This document shows, one piece after another, positions 44,279 through 53,090 of a stretch of DNA of 64,000 nt (position 1 is its first letter; the number at the start of each line of letters is the position of its first letter). Both the position numbers and the translations under genes were made by a program. Source of the DNA: Solwaraspora sp. WMMA2056 (GTDB taxonomy: Bacteria; Actinomycetota; Actinomycetes; Mycobacteriales; Micromonosporaceae). The stretch spans positions 2,976,001-3,040,000 of the forward strand of contig NZ_CP128360.1 in NCBI RefSeq assembly GCF_030345095.1, written 5' to 3'. The notes beneath the pieces are model-generated. The model did no database searches and was not told the origin of the DNA. It saw nothing but the letters and a program-made list of their open reading frames with translations.

Positions 44279-44310
44279 GGCCGTCACGGACATCGGCCGT
44301 CACGGACATC
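44279..44310. repeat. Perfect 16-bp tandem duplication
   Basis: GGCCGTCACGGACATC occurs twice in direct succession (44279-44294 and 44295-44310) in the 222-bp gap between the PHP gene start and the end of the ykoC-type gene. No function is evident; it may be replication slippage. Confidence 0.7.
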
Positions 44311-44325
44311 GGCCGGGCAGCCCGG

Positions 44326-45132
44326 TCAGCCGGCCGCTGCGGCCAACCCGGTCGCCAACGACAACGCGGCCACAGCGGCCGCGCCGACGACCAGGCCGAC
44401 GTCGGCCACGCCGAACCGCTGCCGACGGGCGCTCGTGCGCGCGACCTCGGAGTCGAAACCCCGCGCGTCCATCGCGGTGGCCAGCCGCGTTCCCCGGCGG
44501 ATCGCCAGCACCAGCAGGCCGAAGCCGGTGGCGGCGAACAGCCGCAACCGGCGCAGCGGGTTGCGGCCCGGGTCCACCCCACGTGCCCGCCGGGCCATCG
44601 TCAGCAGCTGCCACTCGGCGCTGAGCATCGGCACCATCCGGAAGGCGGCGAGCGCACCGATGGCGAACCGGGGCGGTGCCTTGGCATTCTGGATCAGCGC
44701 GTCGGCCAGATCGGTGGGGTCGGTGGTGGCGAAGACCAGCACCCCGGGCAGCGCGACGGCGAGCAGCCGCAATGCCAGGCCGAGCGCGGTGATCAGGACT
44801 CCGGTGGTCAGCAGTAGCGGCCCGGCGGCCAGCAGTACGGTCCCGGACCGCTCGGCGGCGAACAGCAGCAGGGTCACCAGCAGACCGGCCGCGCTGATCA
44901 GCACCGGCAGCATCCGCCGGGCCACGGTGCGGTAGCGCAGGCCGAACAGCGGGATCACCGCGACCTCGACGGCGAGCGCGATCGCCGGGGTGAGCGGATC
45001 CAGAGTGGCCAGCAGCGCCACCGAGAAGATCAACGCCGCGACGAGCTTCGCCACCGGGTTGCGCCGGGCCAGCACCGCCGGCCGCGCCGCACCGGTCACC
45101 GCGCCCGCCGTCACGTCCACGGTGCCGGTCAC
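44326..45132 (-). CDS. ykoC: ECF transporter T component (YkoC/CbiQ type)
   Basis: A 268-residue energy-coupling-factor transmembrane protein with about six helices. The coupling-helix signatures are MARRARGVDPGR and TAMDARGFDSE, the A-R-G/x-R-G motifs that dock onto the two ATPases. In the TPP-riboswitch-controlled operon with a YkoE-type S component and a fused ATPase it should form the hydroxymethylpyrimidine/thiamine importer. The start overlaps the ATPase stop by 4 bp. Confidence 0.88.
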   Translation of the reverse strand: MTGTVDVTAGAVTGAARPAVLARRNPVAKLVAALIFSVALLATLDPLTPAIALAVEVAVIPLFGLRYRTVARRMLPVLISAAGLLVTLLLFAAERSGTVLLAAGPLLLTTGVLITALGLALRLLAVALPGVLVFATTDPTDLADALIQNAKAPPRFAIGALAAFRMVPMLSAEWQLLTMARRARGVDPGRNPLRRLRLFAATGFGLLVLAIRRGTRLATAMDARGFDSEVARTSARRQRFGVADVGLVVGAAAVAALSLATGLAAAAG

Positions 45133-46547
45133 AGGGCCAGCCGCCGGTCGGCCAGCGCGTCGACGAAATCCGCGTCATGGGTGACCGCGACGACGGCGTG
45201 CCCCTCGTCGCGTAACCCGGCCAGCAGCTCCACCAGCTCGATCCAGGTCCGGCGGTCCTGGCCGAAGGTCGGTTCGTCGAGCACCAGCAGCTGCGGCGCG
45301 GTGGCCAGAGCGGTCGCCACACTCAGCCGCCGCGCCTCACCACCGGACAACGTGTACGGGTTCGCCCGCGCCAGCCGGTCCAGCCGCAACCGGGTGAGCA
45401 GCTCGTCGACGACCCGACCGACCGCCGGCTCCGGCAGACCGCAGCGGCGCGGGCCGAGCGCCAACTCGTCGGCCACGGTCGTGGTGACGAACTGGTGCTC
45501 CGGGTTCTGGAACACCGAACCGATCCGGCGGACCAGCTCCGGCGCCCGCCAGCGGTGCGGCACCGCCCCGACCCGCCCACCGGTCAGCGCTGCGGTCGCC
45601 CGTACCGCGCCCGCACCGGGGGCGACCAGCCCGCCGAGCAGCAACGCCAGGGTGGTCTTGCCGGCCCCGTTGGGCCCGAGTACGGCCAGCGCCTCCCCGG
45701 CGTGCACCGGCACCTCGTCGGCGCGCACGGCCAGCCGGGGCGGCAACCCGACCCGGTCGGCGTGCAGCAGCGGCGCACCGGCGGGTCGACCGGACCGCCG
45801 TACCGGAAGTGGCTGGTCGGGCACCCACACACCGTCGGCGGCCAGTTGTCCGCCGTACCGGTCGAAGACCTCCGTCGGCGGGCCGTCGGCCCGCACCCCG
45901 CCACCGGGTTCCAGCACCACCACCCGGTCGACCAGCGGCAGCGCCTGCGCCACCCGGTGCTCGACGATCACCAGGGTGGTGTCGTCATCGTCGGCCAGCG
46001 CGCCGGCGATCGCGTCGCGGACCAGGTCGGCGCCGGCCGGATCCAGGTTCGCGGTCGGCTCGTCGAGCAGCAGCAGGTCCGGGCGCAGCGCGAGCGCCCC
46101 GGCCAGGGCGAGTCGCTGCTGCTCGCCACCGGACAACGCGGCGGTCGGCCGGTCCCGGCCGTACCGGAAACCGACCCGGGCCAGCGCGGCGTCGACCCGT
46201 GGCCAGATCTCCGGAGCCGGTACGCCCCGGTTCTCCAGCCCGAACGCCACGTCGTCACCGCTGCGCGCCATCACCAGCTGGGTCTGCGGATCCTGGAAGA
46301 CGATGCCGACCCGGTCGCGGGCCTTGCGCGGGTCGAGCCCGTCGACGCCGACCGTGCCGGCCTGTTCGCCCGAGTCGGCCGGCAGCAGCCCGGCCATCGC
46401 CGCCAGCAGGGTGCTCTTGCCCGCGCCGGACGGCCCGAGCAGCAGGACCCGTTCGCCGGCGCCGATCCGCAGGTCGACGTCGCGCACCGCCCAGGCCCGG
46501 CGGCCGGCGTGCCGCCAGCCGAAGCCCCGCAGCTCCAGCCGGCTCAC
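45129..46547 (-). CDS. ykoD: ECF transporter fused A/A' ATPase (YkoD type)
   Basis: A 472-residue tandem ABC ATPase. The first half has Walker A GPSGAGKSTLL, signature LSGGEQQRL and Walker B LLLDEPTANLD; the second half has GPNGAGKTTLA, LSGGEARRL and LVLDEPTFGQD. Both nucleotide sites look complete. It energises the YkoC/YkoE membrane complex. The gene lies 40 bp after ykoE and overlaps ykoC. Confidence 0.93.
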   Translation of the reverse strand: MSRLELRGFGWRHAGRRAWAVRDVDLRIGAGERVLLLGPSGAGKSTLLAAMAGLLPADSGEQAGTVGVDGLDPRKARDRVGIVFQDPQTQLVMARSGDDVAFGLENRGVPAPEIWPRVDAALARVGFRYGRDRPTAALSGGEQQRLALAGALALRPDLLLLDEPTANLDPAGADLVRDAIAGALADDDDTTLVIVEHRVAQALPLVDRVVVLEPGGGVRADGPPTEVFDRYGGQLAADGVWVPDQPLPVRRSGRPAGAPLLHADRVGLPPRLAVRADEVPVHAGEALAVLGPNGAGKTTLALLLGGLVAPGAGAVRATAALTGGRVGAVPHRWRAPELVRRIGSVFQNPEHQFVTTTVADELALGPRRCGLPEPAVGRVVDELLTRLRLDRLARANPYTLSGGEARRLSVATALATAPQLLVLDEPTFGQDRRTWIELVELLAGLRDEGHAVVAVTHDADFVDALADRRLAL

Positions 46548-46587
46548 CGCGCGGCCCGGCTCAGCCGACGGCCCGGCTCGGCCCGGC

Positions 46588-47187
46588 TCACACCATGGTG
46601 CGGTCGCGGCCGGCCGGGAACCGGTCGAGCACCCCGGTCCGGGCCAGTGCCCGGGTCAGCGCGACGCTGCCGGCACCGGCCAGCACGATCGCGCTGACCA
46701 CGGTCACGACGAAGATCGGGATCCGGAAGGTGACCAGATCGTACGGCGCGTAGTACCGGACCTGGTCGAAGATCGCCGCGCCGAGCCCGGCGGCCGCCCC
46801 GGCGGCCAGCACCACCGGCAGCCGGAACGAGCGGTACGCCACCGCGAGGAACACCAGCTCGGCGCCGACGCCCTGGGCCAGGCCCTGGAGCACCACCACG
46901 GCGCCCCACTGGCTGCCCAGCGCCGCCGACACCAACGCGGCGACCAGTTCGCAGAAGAGCGCGGCCCCCGGCTTGCGGATCACCAGGGCACCGAGCACAG
47001 CCGGCACCAGCCACACCCCGTACAGCACCGCCTGGGCGGGCGGGAAGAAGGTGAACGCGGCCTCGGTGGCTGCCCAGACCAGCCCCCACGCCCAGAAGAT
47101 CACCCCGAAGGCGACCGCGATCACCGAGGCGACCACGATGTCGACGGTCCGCCAACGGCGGTCGACGGAGGTACTGCGTAGCGTCAT
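46588..47187 (-). CDS. ykoE: ECF transporter S component, YkoE type (thiamine/HMP)
   Basis: A 199-residue membrane protein with about six helices. Typical YkoE segments include TVDIVVASVIAVAFGVIFWA and GSQWGAVVVLQGLAQGVGAE. ATG 47187 directly follows a TPP riboswitch, which fixes the role as uptake of thiamine or its pyrimidine precursor. The frame is open upstream into the riboswitch, but those residues are leader. Confidence 0.92.
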   Translation of the reverse strand: MTLRSTSVDRRWRTVDIVVASVIAVAFGVIFWAWGLVWAATEAAFTFFPPAQAVLYGVWLVPAVLGALVIRKPGAALFCELVAALVSAALGSQWGAVVVLQGLAQGVGAELVFLAVAYRSFRLPVVLAAGAAAGLGAAIFDQVRYYAPYDLVTFRIPIFVVTVVSAIVLAGAGSVALTRALARTGVLDRFPAGRDRTMV

Positions 47188-47197
47188 CGTCGCTCCA

Positions 47198-47279
<82 letters not shown>

Positions 47280-47421
47280 CGGACATGAGGTTGTTCCGTC
47301 GACGCTAGCACCGGGCGACCGGTGCGAACAGAGGCGACGTCCGGGTGTGGCGGCGGGCACCCCCGGACGCGTTATCGTGGGGTGCCCGCATCGACCCGTC
47401 CAGCGAGGGGACCGACCTTCC

Positions 47422-48519
47422 GTGACCGCTGCCGATCGCACCGCGACGCGTCGGGCGCGCCCCGGTGACGAGGTCGACTGGGGTACGTCGGACGCCGACG
47501 ACCTGTCGGCCTCGGGCGCTTCCGGCGGGTCGCCCGGTGCCCTGCGGCCGCCCCGGCGGCGACTGTTCGGCGACCGGGTCGGCTCGGTCGAGGTGCTCGC
47601 CTTCCTACTGATCGGGTTGGTGATCTTCCGCGAGCCGTTGGCCGGCCTGATCTCCGACCCCCGGCTGCAGACCTGGACCACCGTCTTCGTCTCGGTGATG
47701 GTCCAGGCCATGCCGTTCCTTGTCTTCGGCGTGGTGCTCTCCGCGGTCATCGCGGTCTTCGTGCCCCGGTCGTTCTGGGCGAAGGCGCTGCCGAAGCATC
47801 CGGCGCTGGCGGTGCCGGTGGCCAGCGCGGCCGGCGTGGTGCTGCCCGGCTGCGAGTGCGGCTCGGTGCCGATCGCCGGGTCGTTGATCCGCCGGGGCGT
47901 CGCGCCGGCCGCCGCCCTGGCGTTCCTGCTGGCCGCGCCGGCGATCAACCCGATCGTGCTGGTCGCCACGGCCGTCGCCTTCCCGAACAACCCGGAGATG
48001 GTGCTCGGCCGGGGTGTCGCCAGCCTGATCGTCGCGATGGTGATGGGCTGGCTGTGGCTGCGGCTGGGCCGCACCGACTGGATCCGGTTGCCGCACCGGC
48101 CGGATCTGGACGACCTGTCCCGCGCCCGGGCCTTCTGGGCGGCCGTCCGGCACGACATCATGCACGCCGGCGGTTTCCTGGTGATCGGTGCGATGGCCGC
48201 CGCCAGCATCAACGTTCTGGTGCCGGAGCGCTGGCTGCAGACCCTCGCCGACAACCCGGTGCTGTCCATCCTGGCCCTGGCGGTGCTCGCCGTACTGCTG
48301 TCGATCTGCTCCGAGGCCGACGCGTTCGTCGCCGCGTCGCTGTCGCAGTTCTCGCTCACCTCGCGACTGGTGTTCCTGGTCGTCGGCCCGATGGTCGACC
48401 TGAAGCTGATCTCGATGCAAGCCGGTACGTTCGGGCGCCGGTTCGCGTACCGGTTCGCTCCGGCGACCTTTCTGATCGCCATAGTGGTGGCGGTCGCGGT
48501 GGGGACGGTGCTGTTGTGA
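47422..48519 (+). CDS. DUF318/UPF0718 family permease
   Basis: A 365-residue membrane protein with eight or more helices. The family hallmark is LPGCECGSVPIAGSLIRRG (about 146-164), the C-x-C-G-x-x-P motif, plus a second conserved loop SICSEADAFVAASLSQ. Relatives include ArsP-type and predicted metal or organometal permeases. GTG 47422 was chosen; the N-terminal 50 residues are polar. The stop overlaps the start of a His-rich TIGR03943-type gene, its constant partner in Gram-positive bacteria. Confidence 0.88.
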   Translation: MTAADRTATRRARPGDEVDWGTSDADDLSASGASGGSPGALRPPRRRLFGDRVGSVEVLAFLLIGLVIFREPLAGLISDPRLQTWTTVFVSVMVQAMPFLVFGVVLSAVIAVFVPRSFWAKALPKHPALAVPVASAAGVVLPGCECGSVPIAGSLIRRGVAPAAALAFLLAAPAINPIVLVATAVAFPNNPEMVLGRGVASLIVAMVMGWLWLRLGRTDWIRLPHRPDLDDLSRARAFWAAVRHDIMHAGGFLVIGAMAAASINVLVPERWLQTLADNPVLSILALAVLAVLLSICSEADAFVAASLSQFSLTSRLVFLVVGPMVDLKLISMQAGTFGRRFAYRFAPATFLIAIVVAVAVGTVLL

Positions 48520-49259
48520 ACAAGCAGGCTCAAGGTGTGGTGCTGCTGCTGCTCGGCGGCGCGGTCGTCAAGGCCAGCGTCACCGAGATGTACCTGCGCT
48601 ACGTCAAGGAGGTGCTGCAGCCGTTCCTGATCGTCGCGGGCCTGCTGCTGGTCGCCGCCGGCATCATGACGCTCTGGCACGACCTGCGGCGGCGCAACGC
48701 ACCCGCCCCGGCCGACGACGGCCACGACCACCACGACGACGGTCACGGCCACGCCCACCACGAGCCGCGGGTCGGCTGGCTGCTGATCCTGCCGGTGCTC
48801 GGCCTGCTGCTGGTCGCCCCGCCCGCGCTGGGTTCGTACGCCGCCGCGCAGGCCGGTACCGCGCTCAGCGCCGAGCAGGCATCCTCGGACTATCCACCGC
48901 TGCCCGACGGCGACCCGGCCCAGATCAGCGTCCTCGACTACGCCTCCCGGGCGATCTTCGACGAGGGTCGGTCACTGGACGGTCGGACCGTACGGCTCAC
49001 CGGCTTCGTCGCCGAAGGGCCGGACGGCGAGCCGATGCTGGCCCGTATCGTGCTGTCCTGCTGCGCCGCCGACGGCCGACCGATCAAGGTCGGGATGGAC
49101 GGCAGCGCCCCCACCGGGCTGCCGGTGGACACCTGGATCGCGGTGGTCGGCCGGTACAGCGACCGGATCGGCACCGACCCGGTGAACGGGGCGAGCATCC
49201 CGTACCTGGGGGTCGAATCCTGGCAGGAGATCGAGCCGCCGGCGCAGCAGTACGAGTAG
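48516..49259 (+). CDS. TIGR03943-type membrane protein with His-rich loop
   Basis: A 247-residue protein with three membrane helices (about 8-24, 33-52 and 88-106). Between the second and third lies a metal-ligand-rich loop (DDGHDHHDDGHGHAHHE). The C-terminal domain carries VRLTGFVAEGPDGEPMLARI and a LSCCAADG Cys pair, as in the B. subtilis YcgQ family. It starts at GTG 48516 overlapping the DUF318 permease stop. The pair plausibly handles a transition metal; zinc is suggested only by the znu/zur cluster 1.3 kb away. Confidence 0.85.
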   Translation: MNKQAQGVVLLLLGGAVVKASVTEMYLRYVKEVLQPFLIVAGLLLVAAGIMTLWHDLRRRNAPAPADDGHDHHDDGHGHAHHEPRVGWLLILPVLGLLLVAPPALGSYAAAQAGTALSAEQASSDYPPLPDGDPAQISVLDYASRAIFDEGRSLDGRTVRLTGFVAEGPDGEPMLARIVLSCCAADGRPIKVGMDGSAPTGLPVDTWIAVVGRYSDRIGTDPVNGASIPYLGVESWQEIEPPAQQYE

Positions 49260-49308
49260 AGGTTTCACTTCTGCCGGTCCGGGGCATCTTCCCGTCCGCC
49301 GTTTCAAC

Positions 49309-49869
49309 GTGACGGACGTGGCGGGAGGGACCAGACGGATGAGCCGGGAGACCGAGCGGGAACGGTGGCAACGGAATTTCGCCGACCTGTTGCAGGAGCT
49401 TCGAGTCGCCCAGACCGGCGTCCAGATTCTCTTCGCGTTCCTGCTGACGCTGCCGTTCAGCAGCGGCTTCCCGGACACGACCGCGTTCCAGCGCGACATC
49501 TACGTGGTCGCGCTGCTCGCGGCGGCGGCCGCCGCCGCGATGATCATTTCGCCGGTGGCGTTCCACCGGGTGCTGTTCCGCCAGGGCCGTAAGCCCGAAC
49601 TGGTCCGGTTCGCCCACCGGATGGCCAGCGGCGGCCTCGGCTTCATGCTGGTGGCGATGGTCAGCTCGGTTCTGCTGGTCACCGACTTCATCCTGCCGCG
49701 GACGGTCGGGTTCGTCCTCAGCGGCATCACCGGGCTCTGGTTCCTGACCTTCTGGGCCGCTCTGCCGTTTGTGCACCGCGGCTGGCTGCGCGACGACGAC
49801 GAGGACGACGACGAGGGGACGGCCAGCGGCGATGCCGCCGGTCACCAGACGTCAGCGCGGCACCCGTAG
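49309..49869 (+). CDS. DUF6328-type four-helix membrane protein
   Basis: A 186-residue protein (176 if ATG 49339 is the start). The N-terminal amphipathic stretch ends with QELRVAQTGVQILFAFLLTL, and four hydrophobic helices lie at about 38-55, 66-84, 110-128 and 138-158. The tail is very acidic (DDDEDDDEGTASGD). The family is widespread in actinobacteria with no known role. Its 3' end overlaps the convergent gene by 18 bp. Confidence 0.75.
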   Translation: MTDVAGGTRRMSRETERERWQRNFADLLQELRVAQTGVQILFAFLLTLPFSSGFPDTTAFQRDIYVVALLAAAAAAAMIISPVAFHRVLFRQGRKPELVRFAHRMASGGLGFMLVAMVSSVLLVTDFILPRTVGFVLSGITGLWFLTFWAALPFVHRGWLRDDDEDDDEGTASGDAAGHQTSARHP

Positions 49870-50457
49870 CCCGAGGGATCGCAGCTCCAGCGCGGCGAGC
49901 GCGGCGGTGACCTGCGGATCACCGTCGCGCCAGCGGGCCGCCACGTCCGGGTCGATCGCGGTGATCGCGGCCAGCGGACGACCGGCCAGCGCCCGCAGCG
50001 CCAGCAGGTCCTGACCGGCCGGCAGGTCACGCAGGGCCACGGCGGCGCTGGCCCGCCGGATCCACCGGATGCGTAGCGGCAGCCAACCGAACAGCACCAG
50101 CCCCACCGGGAAGATCAGCATGGTGACGGCGAGCGCCACGGCCAGGTCGGCGACCAGGTCCTGCTGCTCACGTCCGGCCTGCGCGACCGATCTGGCGGCA
50201 CCGGCGGCCTGGGTGAACGGGGCGGTCAACTCGTCACCGACGAGCGGTACCCGACCGACCCGGCCGCCGACGTCGGCGAGGTTGTCGGCCAGCCCGGCAC
50301 CGGCGTCCTGCAGGGTCCGGCCGGGGCCGGCGAGCCGAGCGACCTGCTCGTGCAGCCAGAGCGCGGCACGGATCCACAGGTAGACCCAGGCGACGACGAT
50401 CAGATCGGTGGCGAACTGCCGGGCGGCGGCGGGGAAACGGTCGGCGTAGATCTGCAT
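49852..50457 (-). CDS. Hypothetical two-helix membrane protein
   Basis: A 201-residue protein starting at ATG 50457 (GTG 50463 is possible). A hydrophobic helix lies at about 16-36 (TDLIVVAWVYLWIRAALW) and another at about 105-127. Between them is an extracytoplasmic region with regular small residues. The C-terminus is a cytoplasmic helical domain with ALRDLPAGQDLLALRALAGR. No family is recognised with certainty. It follows zur on the same strand after an 85-bp gap. Confidence 0.65.
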   Translation of the reverse strand: MQIYADRFPAAARQFATDLIVVAWVYLWIRAALWLHEQVARLAGPGRTLQDAGAGLADNLADVGGRVGRVPLVGDELTAPFTQAAGAARSVAQAGREQQDLVADLAVALAVTMLIFPVGLVLFGWLPLRIRWIRRASAAVALRDLPAGQDLLALRALAGRPLAAITAIDPDVAARWRDGDPQVTAALAALELRSLGLRVPR

Positions 50458-50542
50458 GCGCACAGCGTGCCGTACCCGTGTCGACCACGCCGTCCTGGCC
50501 GGTGCCGGCCGCGACCGACCGGCATGGTCTGGGGTGATCCCG

Positions 50543-50980
50543 CTAGGACTTCTTGCCGGTCTTGCGGCTGGCGCACTGCGGGCAGGTGCCGAAGATCTCC
50601 ATCGTGTGGCTCACCCCGACGTACCCGTGCTGGGCCGCGACCCGTTCCGCCCACGCCTCGACCGCCGGCCCCTCGACCTCGACGGTGCTGCCGCAGGATC
50701 GGCAGACGAGATGGTGGTGGTGGCCCTGGCTGCACCGCCGGTACAGATGCTCGCCGCCGGGCGGACGCATCACGTCGACCTCGCCCGAGTCGGCGAGCCC
50801 CTGCAACGTCCGGTAGACGGTGGTCAGGCCGACCCGGTCGCCGCGTTCCCGCAACATGGCGTGCAGTTCCTGGGCGCTGTGGAACCCCGCCAACTCGTCG
50901 AGGATGGCGCTCACCGCGCTGCGTTGCCGGGTGTTGCGGACCGCCGCCTGCTCGGTGGTGGTGGTGTCTCCAGTCTTCAT
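50543..50980 (-). CDS. zur: Fur-family zinc uptake regulator Zur
   Basis: A 145-residue metalloregulator. The winged helix has HSAQELHAMLRERGDRVGLT and TTVYRTLQGLADSGEVDVM. The metal sites include HLYRRCSQGHHHHLVCRSCG and the structural CxxC pairs CRSC and CPQC. Being next to an SmtB-like gene and a znuACB operon with a matching operator, it is assigned as Zur rather than Fur. ATG 50980 is 49 bp after the SmtB-like stop. In M. tuberculosis smtB and zur (furB) form one operon next to glyS, as here. Confidence 0.93.
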   Translation of the reverse strand: MKTGDTTTTEQAAVRNTRQRSAVSAILDELAGFHSAQELHAMLRERGDRVGLTTVYRTLQGLADSGEVDVMRPPGGEHLYRRCSQGHHHHLVCRSCGSTVEVEGPAVEAWAERVAAQHGYVGVSHTMEIFGTCPQCASRKTGKKS

Positions 50981-51029
50981 CTGGGGCCTCCGGGGCAAAG
51001 TCCTGCTGCCGAATCCTGCCGGTGGCGGG

Positions 51030-51323
51030 TCACCGTACCTCCCGGGCATGGCTGACCGCGTCGGCGACGATGTGCGCGACGTGTTCGTCGACCAGCGCGT
51101 ACGCGATCTCCCGGCCCCGCCGGGAGCCGTGCACCACACCGGCCCCACGCAGCACACGAAGGTGCTGCGACACCAGCGGCTGCGGTGCGCCGAGCTTCTC
51201 CACGAGCTCGTGGACGCAGCGTTCGCCCTGGGCGAGCTCGGTCACGATGGCGACCCGGATCGGAGCGGAGAGGGCGCGCAGCAGTTCGCCCGCGCTCTCG
51301 TACCCCTCGTAGCCGTTGGCCAT
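51030..51323 (-). CDS. smtB: ArsR/SmtB-family metal-sensing repressor (SmtB type)
   Basis: A 97-residue winged-helix repressor. The recognition helix is in GAPQPLVSQHLRVLRGAGVV, followed by the wing RRGREIAYALV. The C-terminal alpha-5 helix has D-E-H then H-A-R-E at spacings D/H/H/E = 1, 3, 14, 17, identical to the zinc site of SmtB (D104, H106, H117, E120). Zinc should therefore release it from DNA. An inverted CCCCGC/GCGGGG (51329-51334 and 51349-51354) flanks its TACCGT-containing promoter. It precedes zur and likely controls it. Confidence 0.9.
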   Translation of the reverse strand: MANGYEGYESAGELLRALSAPIRVAIVTELAQGERCVHELVEKLGAPQPLVSQHLRVLRGAGVVHGSRRGREIAYALVDEHVAHIVADAVSHAREVR

Positions 51324-51444
51324 CGTCACCCCGCAACGGTAACCAATAGCGGGGCCGGACCGGCAGGCAGGCGGCCACCGGCGGAGGAACCGGCGGCATC
51401 TGGAAAGCCGCCGGACCGCCGGACCGGGAGGGTGGGGGACCGGA

Positions 51445-52332
51445 TCAGGACTCCAGGACGACCTCCGGTGGCTCCACCTCGCGGGCCGGCCGCTGCGGTA
51501 CGCGCAGGCGGGCACCCCGTCGGCGCAGCAGGCGCCAGAGGCCGGCACCGATCGCGGTGGCGGCGAACGCGCCGATCGCCAGGATGACGATCGTCGCGCC
51601 GAGCGCGGTGTTGACGGTGCCGGCCAGCCACACGCCGCCGCCGGCCGAGACCAGGCCGATCGCCATCGCCGCCGCCATGGTGGTGCGGAACCCCCGGGTG
51701 AGCTGCTGCGCGGTCGCCACCGGCACCACCATCAGTGCGCTGACCAGCAGCAGGCCGACCGCCCGCATGGCGATGGTGACGGTCACCGCGGTGGTGACCG
51801 CGATCAGCAGGTTGAGCGTGCGCACCGGCAGGCCGGAGACCTTGGCGTACTCCTCGTCGTGGCAGATGGCGAACAGTGCCGGGCGCAGCAGCAGCATCGC
51901 GGCGAGCACGACCGCGGCGAGCACCACGATCACCCGCAGGTCCTCCGGGCGGGTGGTGCTCAGCGACCCGAACAGGTAGGACATCAGGTTGGCGTTGCTG
52001 CGGTCGCCGGCCAGCCCGACCAGCATCACCCCGCCGGCGATACCGCCGTAGAACAGCAGCGCGAGCGCCATGTCGCCGGAGGTGCGGCCGCGTTCGCGCA
52101 ACAGTTCGATGGCGATCGCGCCGATCGCGGCGACGATCACCGCGGTGAGCACGGGGGAGCGGTCCAGCAGCAGGCCGACGCCGACCCCGGTGAGGGCCAC
52201 GTGGCCCACCCCGTCGCCGATCAACGACATCCGCCGCTGCACCAGGTAGATGCCCAGGGCCGGGGCGGCCAGCCCGATGACCAGGGCGCCGATCAGCGCC
52301 CGGATCATGAATTCGTACTGGAAGATGCTCAT
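51445..52332 (-). CDS. znuB: Zinc ABC transporter permease ZnuB
   Basis: A 295-residue ABC-3 family permease with about eight helices. The segments LIGDGVGHVALTGVGVGLLL, LFAICHDEEYAKVSGLPVR and VGLLLVSALMVVPVATAQQL are typical. The C-terminal 30 residues are basic and then acidic. ATG 52332 overlaps the znuC stop by 4 bp. It forms the membrane channel of the high-affinity zinc importer. Confidence 0.94.
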   Translation of the reverse strand: MSIFQYEFMIRALIGALVIGLAAPALGIYLVQRRMSLIGDGVGHVALTGVGVGLLLDRSPVLTAVIVAAIGAIAIELLRERGRTSGDMALALLFYGGIAGGVMLVGLAGDRSNANLMSYLFGSLSTTRPEDLRVIVVLAAVVLAAMLLLRPALFAICHDEEYAKVSGLPVRTLNLLIAVTTAVTVTIAMRAVGLLLVSALMVVPVATAQQLTRGFRTTMAAAMAIGLVSAGGGVWLAGTVNTALGATIVILAIGAFAATAIGAGLWRLLRRRGARLRVPQRPAREVEPPEVVLES

Positions 52333-53090
52333 GCGTTCAATATCCGGGACGGTTCGACCGGCGCGTGCGGGTGGACGTGGTCGTGACCGGGGTCGGCGTG
52401 GTGCCCGGCCGGTGGTGGCACCGCGCCGTCGTGGACCACCTCGCCGTGGTGCAGCACCACCGCGCGGTCGATCAGCGGCTGCAACGGCCCGAGCTCGTGG
52501 GCGACCAGCAGCACCGTACCGCCGCCGGTGACGAACGTGCCGAGCGCCGTGGCGAACGCCTCCTGGCTGGCGGCGTCGACCCCGGCGGTGGGCTCGTCGA
52601 GGACCAGCAGTTCCGGTTCGCCGGCCAGCGCGCGGGCGATCAGCGTCCGCTGCTGCTGGCCACCGGAGAGGGCGGCGACCGGGTCGCGTACCCGGTCGGC
52701 GAGGCCGACGGCGGCCAGCGCCGCCGCGACGGCGGCCCGGTCGGCGGCCCCGGCCGGGCGCAGTACGCCGCGACGGGCGAGCCGGCCGGAGGCGACGACC
52801 TCCCCGACGGTGGCCGGTACGCCGCTGCCGGCCCCGAGCCGTTGCGGTACGTAGCCGACCCGGTGCCATTGGCGGAACCGCCCCAACGGCACGTCGAAGA
52901 GCCGGACGGTACCGCCGCGCAGCGGCACCAGACCGAGCGCGGTGCGGATCAGGGTGGACTTGCCGGAGCCGTTCGCGCCGAGCAACGCGACGACCTCACC
53001 GCTGTTCACGGTGAGGTCGATGGCGCGGAGCACGGGGCGGCCGTCGTAGCCGGCCACCCCGTGCTCCACCTGGACGACAGGTGTGCTCAC
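52329..53090 (-). CDS. znuC: Zinc ABC transporter ATP-binding protein ZnuC
   Basis: A 253-residue ATPase starting at GTG 53090, overlapping the znuA stop. Walker A is GANGSGKSTLI, the signature is LSGGQQQRTLIARAL, and Walker B is LLVLDEPTAGVD, followed by the switch His in LVAHELGPL. The last 30 residues are His-rich (HHADPGHDHVHPHA), as in several ZnuC proteins, and may buffer zinc. Confidence 0.94.
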   Translation of the reverse strand: MSTPVVQVEHGVAGYDGRPVLRAIDLTVNSGEVVALLGANGSGKSTLIRTALGLVPLRGGTVRLFDVPLGRFRQWHRVGYVPQRLGAGSGVPATVGEVVASGRLARRGVLRPAGAADRAAVAAALAAVGLADRVRDPVAALSGGQQQRTLIARALAGEPELLVLDEPTAGVDAASQEAFATALGTFVTGGGTVLLVAHELGPLQPLIDRAVVLHHGEVVHDGAVPPPAGHHADPGHDHVHPHAPVEPSRILNA

